From positions 59,124 to 123,123 of the forward strand of contig CAVSQS010000004.1 in assembly GCA_963730165.1 (NCBI GenBank): a stretch of DNA of 64,000 bases, read 5' to 3'. The DNA comes from DASSQJ01 sp963730165. GTDB taxonomy: Bacteria > Actinomycetota > Actinomycetes > Actinomycetales > Dermatophilaceae. Of the stretch, positions 1 through 6,437 are shown piece after piece. Each line of letters opens with the position of its first letter. The stretch's first letter is position 1. A program made the position numbers and the translations under genes. The notes under the pieces were generated by a model. That model ran no database searches, was not told the DNA's origin, and saw only the letters and a program-made list of their open reading frames with translations.

Positions 1-470
1 ACCGTGTACCCGGTGAGGTTCCGTGCGTCGGCGTCGGCGTCGTAGAGGCCGATCTCGACCCGGATCGGGCTCCCGACCTTCAGCTTCGCGCCGGTGAGGT
101 TGTCGCCCCAGGCGGCAGTCGCGGTGACCGCATCGGCATCCGCCGTGACACAGGCGGCCTGCCACGTGTTGAAGCCCTGCACGTAGTAGTAGCCGTCGAC
201 GGAGTAGCCCGTGTACGGGTCCCCGGTCGGTGCCCGGTCCTCGCCGTCGCAGGTGATCGAGAATCCGTGGCTCCCGACGAGCACGGCCGGGACGGACAGG
301 TTGTTGGCGGTCACCTCACCGGTGCCGCCACCACCGCCGCCACCGCCGCCACCCCCGTGGCCGCCCCCACCCCCGGGGCCCTTCGCGGTCGCGGCCGGCA
401 CGGCCAGCGCCGCGACGGCCAGTGCGACGACGACACCCCTGAGGAATCCGACTGTCATCCGTACACTCAT
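1..470 (-). CDS. Secreted protein with poly-glycine linker, C-terminus cut by window edge
   Basis: The gene runs off the left edge, so only about 156 N-terminal residues are visible. The ATG at 470 follows GGGAGG on the minus strand. The product has a clear signal peptide: Arg near the N-terminus, a hydrophobic Val/Ala/Leu core, and a cut likely near ATA-KGPG. A linker of almost pure glycine with one histidine follows, then a folded-looking segment rich in Tyr, Thr and Asp with two cysteines (one in ITCDGED, one in QAACVT) that could form a disulfide. I do not recognise the family. It is most likely an exported or cell-surface protein. An in-frame ATG at 458 is possible but has no ribosome-binding site. 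Confidence 0.75.
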   Translation of the reverse strand, partial: MSVRMTVGFLRGVVVALAVAALAVPAATAKGPGGGGGHGGGGGGGGGGGTGEVTANNLSVPAVLVGSHGFSITCDGEDRAPTGDPYTGYSVDGYYYVQGFNTWQAACVTADADAVTATAAWGDNLTGAKLKVGSPIRVEIGLYDADADARNLTGYT

Positions 471-594
471 CTCTCCCCGACCTCCCTTCACGGTCTTCGG
501 CCCGGGAGGCGGTATGCCGCTCCGGTGGCCCCGGGCCGGGGGGCTCCGTCGCCCTCGGGTCCGTGCCTTCAGCCTCGTGCGAGGTCGTGGTGGT

Positions 595-622
595 CATGTG
601 GTGGACGAGTGGCGACCACATG
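595..622 (-). terminator. Possible hairpin terminator
   Basis: Arms CATGTGGT and ACCACATG (8 bp, perfect) are separated by 12 bases. The hairpin lies about 40 bases past the stop of the minus-strand gene ending at 661. No T-tract is present, as is common in high-G+C Actinobacteria. Confidence 0.35.
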
Positions 623-660
623 GAGGCGTCGGTGACGTGCGTCGCCTCCGGGTGGGCAGG

Positions 661-1278
661 TCAGCGCAGGTTCAGCTGCTTCAGGGCCGCCCAGCCCTCG
701 ATCGGGGCCATCGTCCAGGCCTCGTCCTCGTGGCCCTCGTCGGTGCCCGGGCTGCCACCGCCACCCTCGTGGCCCTCGTCGCCGGTCTCACCGGTCTCGC
801 CCTCCCCGTGCTGGCCCATCACCCGGTAGCGGACCCGGAACACCCGGCCCTCCTCGTTCTCGCGCACGTCGGCGCGGACGAGCACCTTCGTGCCGTCGGT
901 CAGGAACCCGATGCCCACGACGTGCGCCGTCGTGGCGCCCTCGTCGACGTCCTCGCCCTCGTGACCCTCACCCTCGGGCACCTGCCCGGGGAGGTGCTGC
1001 CAGAAGCGGCAGAGGTCCTCGACATAGACCCGGCTCGACCCCTGTCCGAGGATGAGCACACCGGTGGGGGCGCCGGTGGCGTCGGTCTCGAGGTTGAGGA
1101 CGAACTTCGTGGATCCGTTGGCGTGTGCGTTGAGCGTCATGCCCGGGTCGGAGCGCCCGGAGCACATTCCGGGGAGGCCTGTGTCCCCTGCAGCGACGGC
1201 GGCTGGTGCGGCGAGCAGCGTGGTCGAGGCCGCTGCCGCCAACCCGACGAGGAACCTCGTGGCCCTGCGTGCCGACAT
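661..1278 (-). CDS. Secreted hypothetical protein, acidic/His-rich C-terminus
   Basis: A 205-residue product starting with MSARRATRF. The ATG at 1278 is preceded by GGGAGG at good spacing. Residues 1-30 form a typical Sec signal peptide (Arg-rich start, Ala/Leu core, cleavage near AVAAG). The mature part contains two cysteines, a likely beta-rich middle region, and a low-complexity stretch of Gly, Glu, Asp and His (residues about 155-185), followed by a short folded tail. The family is not recognised. The acidic/His-rich stretch could bind metal, but that is inference. It lies next to another exported protein on the same strand, but the 190-base gap with a hairpin suggests separate transcription. 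Confidence 0.75.
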   Translation of the reverse strand: MSARRATRFLVGLAAAASTTLLAAPAAVAAGDTGLPGMCSGRSDPGMTLNAHANGSTKFVLNLETDATGAPTGVLILGQGSSRVYVEDLCRFWQHLPGQVPEGEGHEGEDVDEGATTAHVVGIGFLTDGTKVLVRADVRENEEGRVFRVRYRVMGQHGEGETGETGDEGHEGGGGSPGTDEGHEDEAWTMAPIEGWAALKQLNLR

Positions 1279-1432
1279 CGTCGCCACCTCCCTCGGCGAT
1301 GGCCCCGGACGTTCCGGGTCCCGGGGGCCGACGGCCCGTTCTGGCTGGCCGCCGGTCCCGGAACCACTGTGGAACGCCCCGTTGTCGTCGGGGTGGAGGG
1401 GGTGTGGAGGTTCTGTGGAGAAGGCGCATCCC

Positions 1433-2038
1433 TCAGTCGCGGGGGAGCTGCACGCCCAGGACGTCCCCGCCGGCACCGTCCGCCCCCACCCGTCCGAAGC
1501 CGAGCCGCTCGTAGAACCGGGCAGCGCCCTCGTTGGCCGAGTCCACACCGAGGTGGACGCCGGTCGCGCCGGCGCCGGTGAGCCCGGCGAGGAGGGAGTC
1601 GACGAGCCGGCGTCCCCACCCGAGGCCCTGGAGTCGAGGCAGGATGTCGATGTGCAGGTGCGCGGGGTAGCGCTGCAGGAGAACGGCATTCGTGCGCGGC
1701 CACGCGTGGATTCGATCGACGAGTGCACGGTCGGCGTTGGTGGCCCCGCTGCCCGACGGGTGGGCCGACCGCAGCGGCGGCAGCCACACCGCCTCGAGCC
1801 ACTCCTCGAAGCGGCCTGTGTCGGGGACGCCGACGCAGTACGCGGCGACACCTTCGTCGTCAGCGGCGACCAGTGCGACCGCGTCAGGGAAGAGCAGGTA
1901 GGGCCCGACCCACACATGACCGAGCAGGTCGGGATCCGCGTGCAGGTCGGTGGCATCGCGTCCGGCGAGGCCCGTCATGAGGCAGACCCGGTAGACACCG
2001 GGGAGGTCCTGCACGGTCGCGTCGCGCATCGTCGCCAC
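1433..2038 (-). CDS. GNAT family N-acetyltransferase
   Basis: A 201-residue protein with the GNAT fold: an N-terminal strand/helix (MRDATVQDLPGVYRVC), the acetyl-CoA loop GLGWGRRL near residue 138, and a C-terminal helix ending ARFYERLGF. GNATs move an acetyl group from acetyl-CoA to an amine on a small molecule or protein; nothing here names the substrate. The GTG start at 2038 lies six bases after TACCGT on the minus strand, a leaderless-type promoter. ATG at 2029 is an alternative. It stands alone between an exported protein and a broken gene. Confidence 0.85.
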   Translation of the reverse strand: MATMRDATVQDLPGVYRVCLMTGLAGRDATDLHADPDLLGHVWVGPYLLFPDAVALVAADDEGVAAYCVGVPDTGRFEEWLEAVWLPPLRSAHPSGSGATNADRALVDRIHAWPRTNAVLLQRYPAHLHIDILPRLQGLGWGRRLVDSLLAGLTGAGATGVHLGVDSANEGAARFYERLGFGRVGADGAGGDVLGVQLPRD

Positions 2039-2044
2039 CCGTCA

Positions 2045-2050
2045 ACGGTA
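2045..2050 (-). promoter_or_regulatory. Leaderless-type -10 box (TACCGT) for the GNAT gene
   Basis: TACCGT on the minus strand ends six bases before the GTG start at 2038, placing the expected transcription start at or next to the start codon. Confidence 0.45.
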
Positions 2051-2098
2051 CGGGGGGCGACGTCCCCCGATGGACGCCCGCCGGCCGGGCGAGGGCAC

Positions 2099-2337
2099 TC
2101 AGGCGGCATTGACCTCGAGGTGGCTCTTCACGTCGGCGAGCATCGACCCGAGCATCGGCACGTGCTCCTTGACGACCATCCGCTCGACGGTGTTGCCGAC
2201 GACCAGGACCTACACGTCCCACTCGCCAGTTCCCGCCCCCTGGTCCCGTCGTCGACCAGCTCGAACGTGAACGTCCACGTCGGGTGCTCCGCGAAGAGGC
2301 CGACCTGGGCGACGATTCGCTCCGGCAGTGTTGCCAT
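2099..2337 (-). pseudogene. Broken SRPBCC (polyketide cyclase/START-like) gene remnant
   Basis: The reading frame starts at ATG 2337 after AAAGGGG/GAGG and reads MATLPERIVAQVGLF...TWTFTFELVDDGT, the strand pattern of SRPBCC proteins. It then loses sense at a G-run (plus-strand C-run 2236-2240). The homologous sense continues in another frame as GEWDV, hits a TAG at 2210-2212, and resumes as VLVVGNTVERMVVKEHVPM...LEVNAA to a TGA at 2099. Two lesions (a frameshift and a stop) and a short N-terminus compared with the usual 140 or so residues mean no full product is expected. Sequencing error could explain the frameshift but would have to explain the stop as well. The rest of 2039-2577 holds only this remnant and the iron boxes. 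Confidence 0.6.
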
Positions 2338-2503
2338 CGACCTCGACCCCTTTCGGTTGTCCTTCGGCCCGCGACCTCGGGCACGGCGCCGTGAGGCGGC
2401 GGTCTTCGGCTCCTCGACCAGCGTGAGACACCGGGATGGCGGCGCGGAGGAGGTGGTGTGGGTGTTCGGTGGGGTCGGCTCGCGTCCCGCGATGCGGAAC
2501 GGG

Positions 2504-2522
2504 TGAGGTGAGCCTTACCCCG
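2504..2522 (+). promoter_or_regulatory. Weaker second IdeR/DtxR-like iron box
   Basis: TGAGGTGAGCCTTACCCCG matches the DtxR/IdeR consensus TTAGGTTAGCCTAACCTAA at about 13 of 19 positions. It sits 6 bases upstream of the better box, suggesting two bound dimers. Confidence 0.4.
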
Positions 2523-2528
2523 AGTTGG

Positions 2529-2547
2529 TTAGGATTGCCTAACCGAA
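2529..2547 (+). promoter_or_regulatory. IdeR/DtxR iron box upstream of bfd-bfr
   Basis: TTAGGATTGCCTAACCGAA matches the 19-base DtxR/IdeR consensus at 16 positions and lies 30 bases before the bfd start. In mycobacteria, IdeR bound to tandem boxes upstream of bfrB activates storage when iron is high; a box overlapping a core promoter would instead repress. The tandem arrangement here fits either mode. Confidence 0.75.
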
Positions 2548-2577
2548 CGCCGTCGAGATCGGAGAGGGAGGCCGGGA

Positions 2578-2811
2578 GTGATCGTCTGCCACTGCGCCGT
2601 CGTCAACGACGCCGCGATCACGAACGCCGTCGACGACGGCGCGACCACCCTCGCACAGGTCTGCGCCGCGACCGGTGCCGGCAGCGACTGCGGTGGGTGC
2701 GTGCGGGTGGTCAAGGCGATCGTCGTGGAGCACGATGTGGCACAGGCCCGCACCATGGACGAGCTGCGGGCGATGACCGAGGCGAAGGAGCCCGCTCGTG
2801 CAGCCAGTTGA
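2578..2811 (+). CDS. bfd: Bacterioferritin-associated ferredoxin
   Basis: A 77-residue [2Fe-2S] protein of the BFD-like family. The cluster ligands are Cys4 and Cys6 (CHC) and the Cys pair in SDCGGCV near residue 38, the usual CxC...CxxC pattern. In characterised systems Bfd passes electrons to bacterioferritin heme so that stored Fe(III) leaves as Fe(II). The GTG start at 2578 follows GGAGAGGGAGG. It overlaps bfr by 14 bases, so the two are co-transcribed and probably translationally coupled. An iron box lies just upstream. Confidence 0.9.
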   Translation: MIVCHCAVVNDAAITNAVDDGATTLAQVCAATGAGSDCGGCVRVVKAIVVEHDVAQARTMDELRAMTEAKEPARAAS

Positions 2812-3283
2812 CCGCAGGGTCGTCGACCTCTTCAACGAGGCCCTGACCTTCGAGCTCACCGTGACCAACACCTACTTCCTCCACGCGCGGATGCTCGACA
2901 ACTGGGGCTTCACCAAGTTGGGGAAGGTCTTCTACGACCTCTCGATCGACGAGATGAAGGACGCGGACGCCCTCATCAACCGGATCCTCTTCTTCGAGGG
3001 GCACCCGAACGTCCAGAAGCTGGGCTCGATCAAGGTCGGGGAGAACACCGAGGAGATGCTTCGCCTCGCCCACTCCAGCGAGCTGGCCGCGGTGGCCCAG
3101 TTCAACGCCGCAGCGCAAGAGTGCCACGACCTCGGCGACCACGGCTCAGCGGCGGTCTTCGAGGAGATGGTCCGCGACGAGGAGCGGCACGCGGACTGGT
3201 TCGAGTCCCAGCTCGACGCCATCGAGCGGGTCGGCATCCAGCAGTACCTCGCCCGCCAGCTCGAGCCCGGCGCCACCCCCTGA
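2798..3283 (+). CDS. bfr: Bacterioferritin, with one ferroxidase ligand changed
   Basis: A 161-residue four-helix ferritin subunit, the usual length, forming the 24-subunit iron store. Expected residues are mostly present: Glu19 (FELT), Tyr26, Glu52, Met53 (the heme-binding Met), a Glu in SSELAAV, and Glu/His in RDEERHADW. The normal EMKHAD motif reads EMKDAD here, so the ferroxidase His is replaced by Asp55. The GTG start at 2798 lies inside the end of bfd and follows AAGGAG at good spacing. Its product should accept electrons from the Bfd encoded just upstream. Confidence 0.93.
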   Translation: MQPVDRRVVDLFNEALTFELTVTNTYFLHARMLDNWGFTKLGKVFYDLSIDEMKDADALINRILFFEGHPNVQKLGSIKVGENTEEMLRLAHSSELAAVAQFNAAAQECHDLGDHGSAAVFEEMVRDEERHADWFESQLDAIERVGIQQYLARQLEPGATP

Positions 3284-3311
3284 CGCCCGTCTCCGGGGTG
3301 GGCCCGCACCC

Positions 3312-4100
3312 TCAGGGTCGGTCGAGCGTCTCCGGGCGGCGCAGGTGCTCGACGACCACCTGCTGGAGCCGACCCGCGTGGGTGCCGTCGAGGACCCGGT
3401 GGTCGGCCGTCGCCACGAGGACCGACGTCGGACGGACGAGGACCTGGCCGTCGAGCGCGACCGGCCGGTCACGCACCGCGCCGACCGCGAGGTAGACCGA
3501 GGTCCGGGCGAACGGGACCGGCGCGAGGTAGGCCTCGTCGAGGCCGACGGTGCCGACGTTCGACACGAAGGCCGTCCCGAGCGGACGTCCCGGCTGGCCG
3601 AAGGCGGGCGCTCCGAGCCCACCGACGAGCAGGCTCGCCGTGCCCATCACGGGGCGCATCGCCCACCAGGGCGCCACGCCGACGAGGGAGCCGGTCCGCC
3701 GGTGGTGGTGGTCGCGGTCGGCGCGGAGCGCTCGCGACGCCGACTCCAGCTGCTGGGCGATCTCAGCGCTCGAGAGCCGGTCGGCATCCTGGACGCGCAC
3801 CGGACCGAGGTCGGTGCCCCGTTCGATGTCGACCGCGAAGGCGACCGTGCAGTCGTCGCTGGACACGATCCTCCCGAACACGACACGGGACCGGGCCTCG
3901 GGCACGGCCCGCAGCGCGCGGCCGAGGGCCGCGCCGACGAGGTGGGTCAGCGTGACCCGCACCCCGGTCGTGCGGCGCAGCACCTGGACGTGCGCAAGGG
4001 CGGCACTGACGTCGACCTCGGTCCTGGCGTGGATCCGGCCCTCGGCGGGTGCGCGCCACGTGGCCGCGGCGACCTTGCGGCGCACCGACCGGCGACTCAC
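3312..4100 (-). CDS. 2-oxoacid dehydrogenase acyltransferase (E2) catalytic-domain protein without lipoyl domain
   Basis: A 262-residue protein that is all catalytic domain. The family active-site motif is seen as ADHRVLDG with His234 and Asp238. The N-terminal lipoyl and peripheral-subunit-binding domains of normal E2 proteins are absent, so it cannot carry its own lipoyl arm. It may act as a CoA-dependent acyltransferase on another substrate, or use lipoyl groups in trans; the sequence does not say which. Its ATG overlaps the stop of the SDR gene (ATGA at 4097-4100), indicating a two-gene operon with the SDR first. Confidence 0.8.
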   Translation of the reverse strand: MSRRSVRRKVAAATWRAPAEGRIHARTEVDVSAALAHVQVLRRTTGVRVTLTHLVGAALGRALRAVPEARSRVVFGRIVSSDDCTVAFAVDIERGTDLGPVRVQDADRLSSAEIAQQLESASRALRADRDHHHRRTGSLVGVAPWWAMRPVMGTASLLVGGLGAPAFGQPGRPLGTAFVSNVGTVGLDEAYLAPVPFARTSVYLAVGAVRDRPVALDGQVLVRPTSVLVATADHRVLDGTHAGRLQQVVVEHLRRPETLDRP

Positions 4101-4939
4101 GGCGCGCTCGCGTCGACGGGCACGGTGTCGCGGCGGGGTGGGCCGCTGCGGTGCGGGGCTTCTGCGAGGGCGACGCGCACGAGGTCACGGGGCAGGGCCG
4201 ACAGCGCGGCCAGCGGCGCGGTCCGACGCGGCAGCCGCACGACGGGACGGTCCCGCTCCACCGCGTCGAGGAGGGCCCGGGCGACCACCTCCGGGTCCAG
4301 GTCGCGCAGCGCACCCAACCGCTGGGCCCTCGTGAAGGCGGAGCCGGATGCGGGGTGGCGGCGGGCGCGCTCCATCATCGTCGAGGCCACGGGTCCGATC
4401 TCGGCCACGGTGGTCCGGACGCCCGTTCCGCGCAGCTCGAGCCTGAGTGCGGCCGTCGCGTGGGTCAGGCCCGCCTTGGTGGCGCCGTAGACCGCGAGAC
4501 CGGGGAAGCTGGCCACCCCGGCGAGCGAGGAGACCATGACGAGGTGGCCGGTGCCCCGGGCGAGCATCGCCGGAAGCAGCAGCCTGGTCAGCGCCAGCGG
4601 CGCCGTGAGGTTGAGGGCCACCGTGCGCTCGACGTCGCCCGGGCCCAGCTCGTCCAGGCGTCCCACCGTCTCGACCGCCGCGTTGTGGATGACGACCTCG
4701 ACGGGCCCTGCGCGCTGCTCGGCGAGGTCGAGGACCGCCTGCGGCGCGCCCGGGTCGGTGAGGTCGGCGGGCACCACGGCAGCACCGAGAACGCGCCCGA
4801 GCTCCACGAGCGGAGCTGCGGAACGGGCCACGAGGGTGACGCGGGCACCCCGGTCGACGAGCTGTTCGGCGATCCGTGTCCCGATCGTGCCGGTGCCCCC
4901 CGTGAGCAGGACGTGCCGGTCGCGCAGGTGCATCCGCAC
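4097..4939 (-). CDS. Short-chain dehydrogenase/reductase (SDR)
   Basis: A 280-residue classical SDR. The NAD(P)-binding motif TGGTGTIG is at about residues 13-20, an NNAG-like motif reads HNAA, and the catalytic set is Ser (MVSSLAG) with Tyr/Lys (YGATK). SDRs of this shape oxidise or reduce alcohols and ketones; the substrate is unknown. A long C-terminal tail after the Rossmann core (PRRTAPLAAL...) resembles SDRs that sit near membranes or act on lipids. It is translationally coupled to the lone E2 acyltransferase downstream, which suggests a shared acyl or keto substrate (inference). Confidence 0.85.
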   Translation of the reverse strand: MRMHLRDRHVLLTGGTGTIGTRIAEQLVDRGARVTLVARSAAPLVELGRVLGAAVVPADLTDPGAPQAVLDLAEQRAGPVEVVIHNAAVETVGRLDELGPGDVERTVALNLTAPLALTRLLLPAMLARGTGHLVMVSSLAGVASFPGLAVYGATKAGLTHATAALRLELRGTGVRTTVAEIGPVASTMMERARRHPASGSAFTRAQRLGALRDLDPEVVARALLDAVERDRPVVRLPRRTAPLAALSALPRDLVRVALAEAPHRSGPPRRDTVPVDASAP

Positions 4940-5050
4940 AGTGTCCGGGAGGGGGTGCCCCCGGGCGGCATCCGTCCATCGCGGGTGTCGAAGGTTGGGT
5001 GTGCCGTGGGGCCCCGCCCCCGCTGACGCGCGGCCCGCGTACCGGCTCGG

Positions 5051-6352
5051 TCACCCCCCGCGCTGCGCCGCACCGCCGTCGGCGAGCCGAACGCCGGCGA
5101 GGGCCCAGCGCGCCGCGTGGGGGAAGAAGTTGCGGTAGGTGGCGCGGGTGTGGCCGGGGGGCGTGAGCGCGCACCCGCCGCGCAGGACCATCTGGTTCGA
5201 CATGAACTTGCCGTTGTACTCGCCGATGGCGCCCGCGGCCGGGTGGAAGCCGGGGTAGGGGTGGTACGCGGAGGAGGTCCACTCCCAGCAGTCGCCGTAG
5301 ACCTGGCGGAGTCGGTGCTCACCCGGTGCGGGGGCGGGCCCGGGGTGGTAGTGCTCGAGGTCGGCGAGGTTGCCGGGGCTCGCGGAGGCATCGGCCTGGC
5401 CGTCGGCGACGACGGCGTGCTCCCACTCGGCCTCGCTGGGCAGCCGCTTGCCGACCCACGTCGCGTAGGCCTCGGCCTCGTAGAAGCTGACGTGGCCGAC
5501 GGGCAGTCCGGGGTTGACCGGCCACGTGCCGTGCAGGGTGTGCTCGAGCCAGGTGCCGTCGTGCTCGACCCAGTACAGCGGCGCTCGCCACTCCTCGGCC
5601 CGCACCCGCGCGATGCCGTCGGAGAGCCACAGCTCGGGCCGCTGGTAGCCGCCGTCACGGATGAACTCGAGCCACTCGCCGTTGGTCACGAGGCGGTCGG
5701 CGACGCGGTAGGGCTCGAGGAACTGGCGGTGGCGGGGGAGCTCGTTGTCGAACGAGAACCCCTCGCCCTCGTGGCCGACCTCGACGAGCCCGCCCTCGAC
5801 GTCGACCCAGCCGAGGGCATCCGGCTCGCAGCGCTCGCGCGGGCGCCCGCCGTACACCGGCTCCAGGGGGTTGCGGGAGAGGACGTGCTTGATGTCCATG
5901 AGGAGCAGCTCCTGGTGCTGCTGCTCGTGGTGGAAGCCCAGCTCGATGGTGGGGGCGAGCTTCTCCAGCCTCCCCTCGTCGAGCGCGTCGACCAGGGCGA
6001 GCATCCGGGAGTCGACGTTGTCGCGGTAGACCCCGACGTCGTGGGCGCCGGGCCGGGTGACCAGGCCGCGGTCGGGTCGGGCGGAGCGCGGGCCCAGGCT
6101 CTCGTAGTAGCTGTTGAACAGGAACCAGTACCGCTCCTCGAAGGGAGCGAAGTCGCTCTCGTGGTCGGCGAGGACGAAGGTCTCGAAGAACCACGTGACG
6201 TGCGCGCGGTGCCACTTCGTCGGTGACACCTCGGGCATCGACTGCACCGTCTGGTCCTCCGGCGAGAGGGGTGCGGCGAGGCGCTCGGTGCGCGCCCGCA
6301 CCTCCTCGAACCGGGTCGAGAGGGTCGCGGGGTCCCACGTCGTCGTGGTCAT
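5051..6352 (-). CDS. egtB: Ergothioneine biosynthesis protein EgtB (hercynine oxygenase/sulfoxide synthase)
   Basis: A 433-residue iron enzyme that joins cysteine or gamma-glutamylcysteine to hercynine using O2. The N-terminal DinB-like domain carries the iron-binding HX3HXE motif in FHHEQQHQE, with another His in KWHRAH. The C-terminal half is the formylglycine-generating-enzyme-like domain (WTSSAYHPYPGF...MVLRGG...RATYRNFFP). ATG at 6352 follows GGAAGGA with good spacing; the open frame extends further upstream but without coding character. The usual partners egtA, egtC, egtD and egtE are not next to it, so the pathway must be completed elsewhere in the genome. Confidence 0.9.
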   Translation of the reverse strand: MTTTTWDPATLSTRFEEVRARTERLAAPLSPEDQTVQSMPEVSPTKWHRAHVTWFFETFVLADHESDFAPFEERYWFLFNSYYESLGPRSARPDRGLVTRPGAHDVGVYRDNVDSRMLALVDALDEGRLEKLAPTIELGFHHEQQHQELLLMDIKHVLSRNPLEPVYGGRPRERCEPDALGWVDVEGGLVEVGHEGEGFSFDNELPRHRQFLEPYRVADRLVTNGEWLEFIRDGGYQRPELWLSDGIARVRAEEWRAPLYWVEHDGTWLEHTLHGTWPVNPGLPVGHVSFYEAEAYATWVGKRLPSEAEWEHAVVADGQADASASPGNLADLEHYHPGPAPAPGEHRLRQVYGDCWEWTSSAYHPYPGFHPAAGAIGEYNGKFMSNQMVLRGGCALTPPGHTRATYRNFFPHAARWALAGVRLADGGAAQRGG

Positions 6353-6437
6353 GCCGGTGTCCTTCCGTCGGTGGTCGCGTGGTCCGGCTCGGGTCATCCT
6401 CACCCAGCCCACCGACGGACGGGGGATCCGAGGGTGC

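Noticed and set aside
310..375. GCC/ACC-rich repeat in the first gene
   Set aside because: It encodes the poly-glycine linker on the minus strand. It is codon repetition, not a mobile or tandem repeat element.
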